From assembly GCA_034440615.1 (NCBI GenBank), contig JAOTOM010005104.1:744001-808000 (forward strand): a stretch of 64,000 nt of DNA. The letters run 5' to 3'. Shown piece by piece: positions 12,780 through 23,365 of the stretch. This DNA is from Ashinkailepas kermadecensis. Lineage: Eukaryota; Arthropoda; Thecostraca; Neolepadidae. The position numbers and the translations under genes were made by a program. Each line of letters begins with the position of its first letter. The first letter of the stretch is position 1. The notes beneath the pieces are model-generated. The model worked only from the letters and a program-made list of their open reading frames with translations. It had not been told where the DNA came from and searched no databases.

Positions 12780-13289
12780 CACCCTCGTTCAAGAGCGGAA
12801 GAAAGGACAGTCAGGGGGGGACTAAGTGCGCCACAGCTTCTTCCCCTCAGTGGCAGGAGAGTTTCTGAAAGGTAACCACAGAAGACCGCCTGAAATGATC
12901 TGAACGCACCCCGAGACCGCAACAGGAGCCCACTGTCGTCATAAGAGGTCCCATAGCCGCCACAGGAAACCCATAGCTGCCACGGGAGGTAGGGGAGGAT
13001 CCAGGAATTGTCATCTGGCGGAGGGGACACGTGTCTGGAGTGGCGCCACCGCGAAAGTACCTTGAAGGGTGCCTTTCCTGCCGAGGAGCGCCTCTGGCTG
13101 AAAATTCCCCCCCCCCCCCTCCTCTGGAGGAAGTTGGAGTGCACTCGAGTCTTCGCGGAGGGACGCATTTTCCTGGTCGAAGGGACGCTACCTTCCATGG
13201 GGGGGGGGCATATGCCCCAACTTCCCTCCATGGATCCGCCACCGACAAGAGGCCCCATATAGCCGGGACAAGAGGCTCGTCACTTGTGC

Positions 13290-13290
<1 letters not shown>
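12780..13290. other. GC-rich unique segment with poly-C and poly-G tracts
   Basis: Contains C9-type and G9-type tracts at about 13110 and 13200 and a short direct duplication (CCCATAGCYGCCAC) near 12950-12985. Overlapping minus-strand frames of 159-289 codons run through here, but their right-hand part is translated AT microsatellite (Tyr-Ile repeats). They share no recognisable domain. Confidence 0.5.
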
Positions 13291-13366
<76 letters not shown>

Positions 13367-13377
13367 TATACAAATAC

Positions 13378-13432
<55 letters not shown>

Positions 13433-13472
13433 AAATATATACATATATATATATATAGGTATATATATATTG
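13291..13472. repeat. (TA)n microsatellite with short interruptions
   Basis: A long TA dinucleotide run broken by short AAATATATACAAATACA-type interruptions. It directly abuts the inverted PLE fragment to its right. Similar TA runs abut both other PLE 5' fragments in the window. Confidence 0.97.
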
Positions 13473-13575
13473 GAGTATTTTGGTGGTATATTTTCACGTT
13501 GGCATGTTTTGTTAAAGACCACAGCATATCTTGCTTTGATAAGCTTTTTCGTACATCTTTCCAACTCCCGGGTTG
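13473..13575 (-). pseudogene. Penelope-like element N-terminal fragment (inverted piece)
   Basis: On the minus strand this encodes the conserved N-terminal motif of PLE reverse transcriptases: a charged [14 protein letters not shown] segment, then [18 protein letters not shown]. The family typically has a similar 'N-x-C-x(3)-L/I-P-K' motif upstream of the RT core. The piece ends at the TA microsatellite. At its other end it meets, head to head, the plus-strand PLE piece starting near 13590. Near-identical fragments occur at 25.6 kb and 31.0 kb, which shows that this is a repeated element. It is truncated and cannot function. Confidence 0.75.
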
Positions 13576-13589
13576 TTCGGGAGTTGGAA

Positions 13590-14473
13590 ATGTACAAAAG
13601 TTCGGGAGTTGGAAAGATGCAACTCCAACCGAATCAGCTTTCTCGATATTGACATCAATTGTACAGACGGCACACTTAAGACAGAAGTATATCGGAAGAA
13701 AACCAATGTAGGTCAATGCCTCAATGCCAACAGTGAATGTCCCGACCGGTACAAGTTAAGCGTCGTCAGGGCATTCGTGAGACGGACCCTCAATTACTGC
13801 TCAGACTGGCCGTCTATCCATGCCGAATTTTTACGATCAAAACAAATTTTAGTCAACAACGGTTTCAGCAATACCATAATTGACAACGTGATCAGTGGCT
13901 ATGTCAACAAGGCGAAGCAGCCACCTATGAGAAATCAAGCATCCAATGTGAAGCTGTTTTACCGCAACCAAATGTCGACAGCATACAAAGTCGCGAGCGC
14001 ATCATCCCACACATCGCAAAGCAAAATGTCAAACCAACCGACAAGTCTGACAAACTAAAACTCTGCATATATTACAAGAGCAAGAACATCGGTAGCCTAG
14101 TAATAAAACCCAACCCAACCAACAGCAACAACCAGCTTCAACGTACCAATGTAATCTACAAAGTATCATGCCCTCACCAAGATTGCAGACTTCGCCGCGT
14201 AGATTACATCGGTATGACGACAACTACCCTATCTCGCCGTCTCACGATGCACCTACAGGAGGGAGCACCATCGCAGCACATGCTCCAAGAACACCAAGAG
14301 CGACTAACACGAACAGATCTGACACGCAACACCGTAATCCTTAGAGCAACATCGGACAAGCGACGTCTTAGAGTTATCGATGCAATTTTAATCCTGGAAC
14401 AAGAACCTGTCCTGAACGAGCACACACGATCATGCATAACGCTCGAATTGTTCAATAATTCCATCCGGTGAAC
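13590..14473 (+). pseudogene. Penelope-like element: RT C-terminal region plus GIY-YIG endonuclease
   Basis: PLEs encode a reverse transcriptase fused to a GIY-YIG nuclease that nicks the target. The frame begins with a rearranged RELERC-like junction, then reads [13 protein letters not shown] and [11 protein letters not shown], which match the region after the RT catalytic core (family: FLDV...T.VYRKPT). Next come LRSKQILVNNGF and NTIIDNVI. A frameshift near 13990 moves to the frame reading KLKLCIYYKSK, followed by a linker. The GIY-YIG domain has VIYKVSC (GIY site), the Cys pair CPHQDC and DYIGMTTTTLSRRL (YIG site and catalytic Arg region); ILEQEPVLNEH lies near the end, and the stop is at about 14471. 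The RT core is deleted. Family assignment is firm; functional loss is clear. Confidence 0.88.
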
Positions 14474-14690
14474 AGTTGTACAGTGTGTGCTATGTGCGTG
14501 GTGTATGTTTTGGAAAAGTAAACCAAGATTAGCATTTCTTTCCAGAAGCGCTTGTGACAACAATATGTGTGATCTTTCACTCTAAAATGATTTACTTCTG
14601 ACCAATTTTTTCTTTTTGTTGCAGATTGATGTGAACTGTGATAGCTAGATGAATGCCGAAATAATCTTTTGAAAATGGTGAAGGTACACC
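14474..14690 (+). mobile_element. Penelope-like element 3' segment / pseudo-LTR
   Basis: Sequence downstream of the GIY-YIG stop. From about 14530 to 14690 it matches, in reverse complement, 31225-31368, where the same sequence lies upstream of the PLE N-terminal motif. Sequence found both after the ORF and before it is the expected arrangement of a PLE pseudo-LTR. It contains a pyrimidine tract ending in TTTTTGTTGCAG (about 14614-14625), a good splice-acceptor match; introns in this region are known for Penelope. The homology stops at 14690 inside a GGTGAAGGTACACC hairpin. Confidence 0.65.
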
Positions 14691-15539
14691 CTGAGCTAAA
14701 AAAGCGCCATCCTAGCGATAGCGTCGGCGACCAGATGCTGGCTCACCAGGCTTTAGTGGCGACCGAAACCAGAATATTGATTTGATACGTCCGTCAAGAT
14801 TTTAGCCATAAATGACATAATTCGTCGATATATCAGTAATTTGTATTTAGCAGCACTGATCTTTTTCCAGATGAAAGTATACTAGGACCGTACCGCGAAT
14901 TCTACCACATATCCCGTCCGTCTTGTTTACCATGTTTATACTAGAACCTCCCGTCGGCACAGGACGGCGCTTTCCCGACAACCACAATGCTAAACCAATG
15001 ACATACCGTGGTCGCCAAAAGCGCCGACGAGACCGAGACCAAATGGTTGTCGTGGTCGTCGCCTAGAAATCTAGTTATAAATATGGAATTGGAAATTAGG
15101 CAACTCTTGGTGACTTGTTCAGTCGTTCGTTCGAAAATTGGTTTATGGGTAATTGTGCCCAACCGTGGTGGTGAACTAATGTCGTGTTTTTGTGAATTGA
15201 TTGCTGGGCTGCCTTAATTGATATTGTCACTTCCGAGGTAGGTGCCTAGTTAGATATCCAGGCGTGGACTATTTGTAAAAGATGAAAGCCAGCAAAAGGT
15301 TAAGAGAATGACAGGAGAAGCCTGCAAGCCGGAAAAAGAATAATAAGTTGAAGCGTTTTGTGGCCACAAAGGATGTTCGTGTTCAGGAGCCGAGCAGAAC
15401 ATCCACCAGCAGACCAAGAACAAAACATGAGGATCATGAGCACTTACATATTTACCGGGAGCCAGTTTGCTCTTGGAGGTCGGATGTCCCAAGCTCGTCA
15501 AACTGGATAACAATAATGCAGAAAGGTATGTTGATGTTC

Positions 15540-15608
15540 CTGTGTAGGTAGGTACCTAGGTATGTACTTAGGTGCATAGGTACCTAAGTAGGTACATTCC
15601 TAGGTACA
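15540..15608. repeat. GGTACC/CCTAGG-rich tandem patch
   Basis: A 70-bp run of variants of TAGGTAC(C), producing several small palindromes (GGTACC, CCTAGG). It is a degenerate array of roughly 10-12 bp units. Confidence 0.7.
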
Positions 15609-16184
15609 AGGATATGGTCATGTGTAGCTGTATCCAGAGTGTAAATGTTGGTAGGCTTGTAACTATTTTACTGAAGATATGGCATTTCAAGACAGATTGT
15701 AAAAATATGTTACTTGATATGATTAAGATGATGTGGGATGTGGCCTACCTAGCCACTTATTACCAGCACAAGTGCATAGGCACTTTCCAGTTGGTATGCA
15801 AAATAATACCAAAGTATTGGTATTTAAGTGGGGTAACATAATGAAGAATAATGTAAAATGTCAAATAATGCCTAATGTAGCCTGGATAGCTTGGAATTTT
15901 TTTTTAATGCTTTAAACCTGATGTGTCATTACAGGCTTAGCATTCTAACCTAGGCATTTTCTTTCTGAAAAAAATACAGCAGAGCTAAATGTTCTTTCTT
16001 CGCGATAAGAGAAACCAAAGTTCTTCCACACAAATAAAGAGCAAAAATCATTTAGTTTCATTTTGAATGGGAATGAATGGTCTTAATAATGTTCAGAAAC
16101 ATGATCTCACAATTTTGTGTATTATTGCACTTTAAGGTATCCAGGAGACAAGTTGTACACACATTTTACCACATGAAGTAAAAA

Positions 16185-16220
16185 TGGGGTTAGGTTTGGT
16201 TAGGTTAGGCTAGGCTAGGC
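16185..16220. repeat. Interstitial TTAGG-like repeats
   Basis: GGTTAGGTTTGGTTAGGTTAGG followed by GCTAGGCTAGGC variants. TTAGG is the typical arthropod telomere unit, so this supports (weakly) an arthropod source. Single related copies occur near 16.42 and 27.0 kb. Confidence 0.7.
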
Positions 16221-16514
16221 TTTTCTCTTCAGTTGGAAAAACTTCCCAATTTTTTAAAATATTTTTTTATCTCAACAAAATAGTGCTCTTTTCTTCAAAA
16301 CAGACAAAATTGAATCTGTTAACCTAGGCTCTGCGATGTAAGGTTTTTTATTTGAAAATGCTTCAGAAGAAAATTAAAAATTGTCCATTTTTTAGGGAAT
16401 TTATTTTCCTGCATGCAAGTTTAGGTTAGGTTGTGCTACATTTTTTCTTTCTCTTAGACATTATTTTTATGCAATGTTATCAAACTCCAATCATGCTTTT
16501 TCGGCGTTATTTTG

Positions 16515-16832
16515 CCTGCCAACTAAAAAATATGCATTTGCAGAAGAAATGAGTGGTCACACGATGCTATCCACCTATATAAACATTGCATTGGAAAAAT
16601 AAAGTCCAAGAATTAAAAATGTACCCAAAAGTGCAATTTAATAAAGTTTGGTTTCTTGAAATACCATAAGTATGGAGCTCAAAGTCCCATTTTAGGTGTT
16701 CTTTTGCCTGTCAACTGAAAAGTAATCATCTTCAGAGAAAATGAGTGGCACATCAGGTTAACCATGTTCATAAACCATTGGAAAAGTATGTCCAAGAATT
16801 AAAAAATACCTGAAGTCATAAATTTACCACCT
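16515..16832. repeat. Diverged tandem duplication, about 190 bp
   Basis: The segments about 16515-16640 and 16705-16830 align over phrases such as TGCCTG(C/T)CAACT, AGAAAATGAGTGG, CATTGGAAAA and GTCCAAGAATTAAAAA. They look like two diverged copies of one unit. No coding potential was seen. Confidence 0.65.
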
Positions 16833-17821
16833 TTTGTGGCAAGGAGATTCATATATGCTTTTTAGTTAATTAAATAAAAAATCGTAACCTAGGATATCCT
16901 ATCATAACACCTGCTTTACAGATGAAAACATCTGATTACTGATTAGCACTTCTTGCATGCAGTCCAACCTGCAAATTACTGAAGTTATGAAGATGGCAAG
17001 TGGAAAAGGTTTAGGTAAAGATTTATGGAAGAGTATTGAAATATAGAACTGGTGCTGATAATTGGTCTTATTGCTTTGCTTTTCTTTGCCATCCAGCTTG
17101 CCATACCAGAATTTGATGAGCCATCTCCAATGTTTTGTCAAAGAATAAGCTGCAACGCTAATATGCATGAAGATTGCAGGACAATGCTGGTACTTTTCTT
17201 TGGATGGATTTCATCCACATATCTAGAATAGGATATATCTAGGATAGACGGCGTTTTTTTACTCTGGCCAGGGTATCTGTCTTCGGCATTCCTATCTAGC
17301 GCAAAATGAATACATGCATGTTATTATGTCAGATTTGAAACTATAATAATTGTGCCAGAATTTTTTGGCACTGTAGAAACATTATAGAACATGTACAGAT
17401 ATGTTGAGTTATGCTTGAAAAAAAATGATGCTTGATTCAAGCATCCTTTTACCAAATATTACTGGATGTGCACCACTATTTCTTTGTTTTTTCTGGAACT
17501 ATTCTAGATATGTCCAGAATAATATGTATTTTTTAACTTGGTTTCAACATATGGCAAACACTGAAAACGAGTAAAGTTTGGATAATACATTTCCCTTCAA
17601 TAGAGCTGTCATCAGCTGTAACATATTTGTACATATGCAGCATGTTTGGTGCTGTATGCCAAAATTCAGGTGGAATTCTTTTGTTTCAAAGTAAGGAATG
17701 TTGAACATGGCTCAATTTGTTTGTACTGCTGCATTTCGAGAGCACAATGTTTGGAATTCCATTCCAAAGTTGCAATGTTGTCTTTTTGAACCATAAACTA
17801 CTTTTTGTATTTGTCCAGTCA

Positions 17822-18052
17822 GCTTGGGCATGTTTATAAAACAGGAGGAAGTTTGCAGTTATTTTCAAACATCTCCAATCTTTTGGCCAAAAAGACCATG
17901 AATTTTTTCATGGAGGATAATGTTCTGGATGACAAACATCCAGTACAGGAACATTTTTTCCAATCCTGGTTGGACAGAGTACATGTCAGCAGTCACCACG
18001 GTTGGATTTGTGTTTTGTAACCCTGGAGGTGGAGAGGAAAATGTGTGGTAAT
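17822..18052 (+). repeat. Dispersed repeat family 'BA', copy 1
   Basis: Contains segment B (GGATAATGTTCTGGATG... TTTTTTCCAATCCTGG) followed by segment A (GGTTGGATTTGTGTTTTGTAA, then GGAGGTGGAGAGGAAA). The same segments recur at 23.15-23.37, 28.95-30.17 and 58.03-58.45 kb. Segment A stops where the 3' tail of the CR1 element begins (about 18053), so the CR1 probably inserted into this repeat. Origin of the family is unknown; non-autonomous element is an inference. Confidence 0.7.
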
Positions 18053-18152
18053 TAAGACATAAAGACATAAAAGATCAGTGCAACTATGAGCCACAAGGGC
18101 CCTTCTTGGTTGCACTTGGTGCACTGAACCAGTTGGCCACCAAATCTGTCAA

Positions 18153-20969
18153 TCAACCCACCCTGGAATACAGAAAAACAAGCCCCCTATTCTTATAATG
18201 ATTGTCTATGCCGTTTTTAAAGATGTTCAGTGTGTTGCTACTGACAATTGTTCCTGGAAGCTGGTTCCAGTGTTCTACTACCCTGTTGGTGAAGAAAGAC
18301 TGTCTTAACCTTGTCCTGCTGTGATTAACTTTAATTTTGAATTGATGACCTCTAATTGCATCATTTCTGTTAAATTCAAACATTTCCCTTAGATATCCCT
18401 GCTCCTGACCATGAACAAATTTAAAAACCTCGATGAGATCTCCTCTCAGCCTTCTATATCTAAGTGAAAACATATTCAATTTCTTCAATCTTTCCTCATA
18501 TGCCAGGTTGCCTATACCATTAACCATTTTTGTTGCCCTCTTTTGTACTCTCTCTAAAAGCCAACAATCTTTCTCATAACTAGGGGACCAAGCTTGGACA
18601 CAGTATTCCAAATGTGGCCTGACATATGCACATTAAAGCTTCCTGATGACCTCCTCACTTTTGTATGACACATTCCTCTGTATCGCCCCAAGCATTCTTA
18701 GTGCCTTCTTCCTGGCTTCTTTGGTCTGTTCTGATGCCCCCAATTTTGTGTTCAAAATAACACCTAAGTCCTTCTCCTGCTCAGTCACAGATAGTACTTG
18801 GCCATCCATCAAGTATGGCGCCTTCATATGCTGCCTACCTAAATGCATGACTTTGCACTTATCAAAATTAAACTTCATTTGCCATTTTTCGGACCACTTC
18901 ACAAGCTCGTCTAAGTCGTTCTGCAGCAAAACCTGCTCATTGTGCCCTGTTATTGCCCTAAAGATCTTCAAATCATCCGCAAATTTCAAAACCTTACTGC
19001 TCAGGCCACATTCAGTGCTATTCACAAATATAATGAACAACAGTGGCCCCAGTACCGACCCCTGAGGGACTCCACTAAGAACATTTTGCCATGATGACTT
19101 TGTACCATTAAGCATCACTCTCTGCTGTCTATCTGAAAGCCACAACTCAATCCATTTTAGGATGCTACCTGCAATGCCATGGACCTGAAGCTGCATCATT
19201 AACCGTTTATGGGGTACCTTGTCAAAGGCCTTACTAAAGTCAAGATATGCTACATCAACCTGATTTCCCTGATCAAATTGTTCTGTAGCAAAATTTAAAA
19301 AAGTCCAAGAGATTTGTGAGACACGATCTCCCTTTTCTAAACCCATGTTGAGTATCTTGAATCAATCTGTTTCCTTCCAGAAAACTAACTATTCTATCTT
19401 TGATAATTGATTCGAGTACCTTGCAGACTAGGGATGTGAGGCTTACTGGCCTATAATTTTCAACTTTCCCTCTTTCTCCTTTCTTGAAAATAGGAACTAC
19501 ATTTGCCCTTTTCCAATCTGTTGGAATTTCATTTTGTGAAACTGATCTACAAAATATTATACTAAGTGGAATTGCCAGTTCCTTTTCAGCTTCCCGCAAT
19601 ACCCTAGCATAAATTCCATCAGGTCCTGCTGCCTTGTTTGGCTTTATTTTTCTGATATAATTGAAAGCAACATCACTATCAATGAAATCAACATTGTGTA
19701 TCTGATCACCTGTCACTGAACTGTGGTTCACGGTTGGCAAATTTGTCACATCCTCCACTGTAAACACTGATTTAAACTGCTTGCTCAGCTCTTCAACCAT
19801 CTCACCATCCTCACTCAATATAGTGCCATTTACTTCCTGTGGACCAATTGTGCTTGAAACTTTACTTAGCTTGTAGAAACTAAAGAACTTTTTACTGTCC
19901 CCATTACAGTTCCTAGCCAAATCCAATTCTTTTGCCCGCCTTGCTGCTCTGGTTTTCTGCTTCACAGCAGCTCTAGCTTTTTTATACGACCTTAGATTTA
20001 CGACATTTGAAGCTTCCTTAAATACTCTAAATGCATCTTTCTTAGCCTTAATTGATCTCCACAAATCTGGTGTAAGCCATGCTGGCTTTCCTACACTTCT
20101 TTTGCGCCTTTGCTTTTTGGGGACATGTCTAATCTGAATTTCCCTCAAGTAAGATTTGAACTTTTCCCACATTTCACAGGCATTTAAATCAAAAAATTCT
20201 TCTTTCCATTGTATGGCACTTAAAGCCTCTCTCATGGAGTCAAAGTCTGCTTTGTTAAAATTTGGAATCTTTGCCAAGTTATCCTTGATTGTCCCTGCTA
20301 TTTGTACCTTAAATCTCACTATGTTATGGTCACTTCTTCCCAGAGTTTCTCCTAAAGTCAAGTCTTGAACTAAATCACTTAAATCTGAGAAGACAAGGTC
20401 CAAGAATGAGCCCTGCCTGGTTGGTTCCATTACAAGCTGGTGTAAGAACAAGTCCTCTTCAAGGCATTTCCTAAACAGTTTACATGATGGGGAGCCAACA
20501 TGGGGACATGTTCATATCCTTTTAGATTAAAGTCAGCAAGAATAAGGCATTTCCCCTGAAAGTTTCTACTGATTTCCTCACAAATCACCTTATCGAGCTC
20601 CAGTTGCTGAGAATGTGGCAAGGTTCCGGATCGATACAAAGCTCCAATCCTCAGTTTATTGCTATTGCCTCTTCCCACAGCAACATCAAGCCAAATGGAC
20701 TCCACAGACACATTTTTTACCCCATCTGCTACTTTCTGAGAACTGTATAAACTATTCACATAGAGCATTACACCACCTCCTTTCACTGCTGGACCTCTAT
20801 TGCATGAAAACATAATGTATCCCTGGATCTCATAGTCCTGCAAGTTATCCCCAAAATATCCCTCACTGACCCATGCCTCATTAATGCAAACAAAATCTGG
20901 TTTCTCCTCAGCAACATAACACTTGAACTCATCAAATTTGGATCGAATGGTCTGAGCATTAAGCATCAT
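18153..20969 (-). pseudogene. CR1 ORF2: AP-type endonuclease and reverse transcriptase
   Basis: Makes cDNA at a nick in target DNA (target-primed reverse transcription). The endonuclease starts with MMLNAQTIRSKFDEF. It continues through CINEAWVSE (metal-binding Glu) and ILADFNLKG (GDFN motif, G to A), and ends GRSDHNIVRFK. RT motifs are AGPDGIYARVL, ENYRPVSLTS, TQHGFRKGRS, AYLDFSKAFDKVPH (motif A Asp), GVPQGSVLGPLLF (motif B) and KFADDLKIFR (catalytic Asp pair). The C-terminal YVRPHLEYCVQAW block follows. Lesions: a frameshift near 20470, another near 19290, and an in-frame TAA at about 18633-18635 where the family has a Tyr codon. The frame is also open upstream of this Met for about 55 Ser/Arg-rich codons, slightly overlapping the ORF1 end. 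Catalytic residues are intact; the protein is not produced whole. Confidence 0.9.
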
Positions 20970-21139
20970 ACACTTAACAAAAGTTCCATAACCCTCTTTG
21001 GCTTTTTCATGTTGAGTAGCTCTATCATCTCTGGATGAGCTACCACTCTGCCCCCTTGATCTACTGCTACCCCTATTTGCTGACTGTGAGGTGTTTGCAA
21101 GACCTCTCTCTCTATCAGCTACATCCCCCCATGATCTGC

Positions 21140-22009
21140 CTAGTTTCCCTGTTTCCTAATGAGAGCCTCCTCATACCTATTGCTGAGCAATTCAACTCCT
21201 CTCTTGCTCAAATGTAACCCATCTAATGCAAACATTTCAGTCCTCCCCCAGAAATCCCCCTACAAATCCAAGAACCCCACCCCAAGTTCCTTACAAATCT
21301 TGGCCACCCTGGTATTCAGCCCAATGGCCCTCGAGTACCACTCTATGCTTGCCTTAACCATAGGGAGGATGGATGTTACCATTCCTCGTTTCCTACTCAC
21401 AGCTAACCTACCTATCAAAGCCCTATACTCTTGCATTGTTTCCTCTGTTTTTGCTTTTCCTACATCATTTACACCAACCTGCACAATTACTGTTGTGCTC
21501 TCTCCACTACCCTTCATCACTCCTTCTATCCTATCACCAACATCCTTTACCTGGGCCCCTGGGTAGCAAACACGAGTCCGTTTGTTGGGGTTCCTGCTAC
21601 AAAAAGTACGGTCCATGTACCTCACTCTTGAGTCCCCTATAACTAAGACTTCCCCCTCCCTACCATCAGCTGCCTGGTCGTTCCTCCCTTCCTCCTTAGC
21701 CACATTTCTATCTCTCTCTTGCAGTACCTCAAATCTATTATTAGTTTCAATGCCTTTGTCAATTTTCCTTAAAGCTAGTCTCGTACTCTGGCGTCTAGCT
21801 ACTTTCCACTCTCTACTGTCATGGTCTATACTATCTCCACCCCTATCACTCCTAGACTCCTGCACCTGGCTTGCCTGGCTGACATTTCCTATGGTGGGCC
21901 CTGCCACCAAACACTTCAGACGCTCCACCTCCCTTGCTAACATATCTACTTTCTTACTCAAGTCCCCAATGACTACAATACACTTACACTTCCCACAGTC
22001 GCCTTGCAT
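21140..22009 (-). pseudogene. CR1 ORF1: coiled coil plus SGNH/GDSL esterase
   Basis: ORF1 of many CR1 elements carries an esterase of the SGNH hydrolase fold, with an unsettled role in retrotransposition. The frame opens MQGDCGKCKC, then a short heptad-like segment (LSKKVDMLAREVERLKCLV). A charged linker follows. The esterase begins at EVLVIGDSRVRYMD, where GDS holds the nucleophile Ser. VCYPGAQVKDVGDRIEG carries the Gly block, VIVQVGVNDVGK is the GxND block, and DGLHLSKRG near the end holds the catalytic Asp/His. An in-frame TAG at 21260-21262 replaces a Trp codon within FLDL-W-GDFWGR; beyond it the frame stays open to a second stop at 21140-21142. All four SGNH blocks are intact, so the single nonsense change is the only visible lesion. 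Confidence 0.87.
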
Positions 22010-22019
22010 TTTGTTTTTG

Positions 22020-22050
<31 letters not shown>

Positions 22051-22099
22051 GTTTTTTTTTTTTTTTTTAATTTAAATAAAGTTATCCCGACTCACCAGC

Positions 22100-22891
22100 T
22101 ACAAACTCCAACTAAACCAAACTAAGATAAAAAAAAGCCTAGATACCTTTGCAATTACACCAGTATATTGAAAATATACCTAGTGGTAATTTAAGCTCAC
22201 TATTTTGGTCCTAAGCTCTATCTTAAACTTAAACACCAAAAGGACACCGACTTATTCCTCTACACTACAGAAACCTAAGCCACGAGACCGCGCCAACCGT
22301 CTACAAAGCGTTCACGTGGCTGATCGATAATTCTAGAAGCTACCTAGTGTAATTTAAGCTCACTATTTTAATCTTAAAGTCTATCTTAAACTTAAACACC
22401 AAGCGGACGCAGACTTATTCCTCTATGCTAACAGAAACCTAAGCCACGTGGCCGCTCCACCCGTCTACAAAGCGTCCACGTGGCCGATCGATAATTCTAG
22501 AAGCTAAAAATCTGCCTTTAGCTGCAAACTCCAACTAAACCAAACTAAACACTAATATAATCAAAAACCTAGATACCTATACAACAATACCAAGACAAGA
22601 AGTTTATTTTAAACTTAACCACCAAAAAAACAAAAAAACAAAAAAAACAAACTTATTCCTCTGCACTACAGAAACCTAAGCCACGAGGCCACGCCACCCA
22701 TCTACAAAGCGTCCACGTAGCCGATGGATAATTCTAGAAGCTACCTAGTGTAAGTTAAGCTCACTATTTTAATCTTCAACTAAAACACCAAGCAGACACA
22801 AACTTATTCCTCTATGCTAACAGAAACCTAAGCCACGTGGCCACTCCACCCGTCTACAAACGTACACGTGGCCGATCGATAATTATAGAAG
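22100..22891 (-). promoter_or_regulatory. Tandem two-unit repeats in the CR1 5' region (possible promoter monomers)
   Basis: Four related blocks lie just upstream of ORF1: long (22100-22339), short (22340-22503), long (22504-22740), short (22741-22891). They therefore form two copies of a long-plus-short dimer, period about 404 bp then 388 bp. Each block ends with a conserved half of the type ACAGAAACCTAAGCCACG ... GATCGATAATTCTAGAAG. The short blocks carry palindromic CCACGTGG at 22444, 22476 and 22833 and CACGTG near 22865; the first long block has CACGTG at about 22313. Duplicated 5' monomers acting as promoters are known in mouse L1; the same role here is inference. Confidence 0.6.
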
Positions 22892-23074
22892 CTTAGAATA
22901 CCTAGGCTAAGTCTAATATACTCAAGTTAAACAGTATAACCGCTCCTTCTTAACCTAGGCCTACAATAGAACAAATCCTCCCTCCACTAACCACCTGTGC
23001 CCAATCTTTTACTCACGGTTTCCCTCGTCACGGGAGCGCAAAAACACGTCCGGTCGCGACGAGGGCAGAGCAGT

Positions 23075-23153
23075 GAGTGGTGGAGATGATATGAACAATA
23101 TCATCAATATGAGATGACAATATCATCTCCAATTGAATATGGAGATGATATTG
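23075..23153. repeat. Interleaved GGAGATGATAT inverted/direct repeats
   Basis: GGAGATGATAT occurs at about 23080 and 23141, with its inverse ATATCATCTCC at about 23120. Several alternative hairpins can form. The patch sits between the CR1 5' end and copy 2 of the BA repeat. Confidence 0.7.
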
Positions 23154-23154
23154 T

Positions 23155-23365
23155 TATTCCAGTGACATTCCAGTGACAGTCAAATGACATTGAAATATCG
23201 GCCTACACTTTCCAGTGAATCTTGAGCAAATCACAGAGCAGTTCATTGTCTGACAGCACCATTGAACCTCCAAGTGAAAAATGAGAAAGATTTCCTCAAG
23301 AGGATGATGTTCTGGATGCCACAAATACAGGAATATCCTATTTTTTCCAACCCTGGCAGTCACTA
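23155..23365 (+). repeat. Dispersed repeat family 'BA', copy 2 (segment B)
   Basis: Matches segment B elsewhere: CCAGTGAATCTTGAGCA, GAGCAGTTCATTGTC, CACCATTGAACCTCCAA, AGAGGATGATGTTCTGGATG, then TTTTTTCCAACCCTGG. Parallel phrases stand in the same order at 17.83-17.97, 28.95-29.12 (inverted) and 58.27-58.44 kb. No frame is conserved between copies, so a non-coding repeat is more likely than an exon. Confidence 0.75.

Larger units (their letters stand above)
14691..17821. other. Mostly unassigned AT-rich sequence
   Basis: No recognisable gene. A plausible splice-donor string (AAAGGTATGT) occurs at about 15521-15530 after a plus-strand frame starting at 15348, but the frame has no recognisable domain. 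Named repeats inside this stretch are listed separately. Confidence 0.5.
18053..23070 (-). mobile_element. CR1-type LINE, near full length
   Basis: Reading on the minus strand, the order is a 5' region with tandem units (22891-22100), an oligo(A)-rich stretch, ORF1 with an SGNH/GDSL esterase (22009-21140) and ORF2 with endonuclease and reverse transcriptase (about 21135-18153). The short 3' UTR ends in two tandem TTTATGTC octamers (about 18053-18068). Short 3' microsatellite-like ends, instead of poly-A, are typical of CR1/L2. The 5' limit is not certain; I place it after the GC-rich CCCTCGTCGCGACC stretch near 23070. Two nonsense changes and two frameshifts break the ORFs, but the sequence is otherwise well preserved, suggesting a relatively young insertion. 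Confidence 0.88.

Noticed and set aside
12847..13716. Minus-strand frame of 289 codons with Tyr-Ile tract
   Set aside because: It joins unrelated GC-rich sequence, a TA microsatellite and the reverse strand of the PLE piece; no domain.
15348..15551. Candidate exon ending at a good splice donor (AAAGGTATGT)
   Set aside because: The frame has no domain, no acceptor could be placed, and a single donor match is common by chance.
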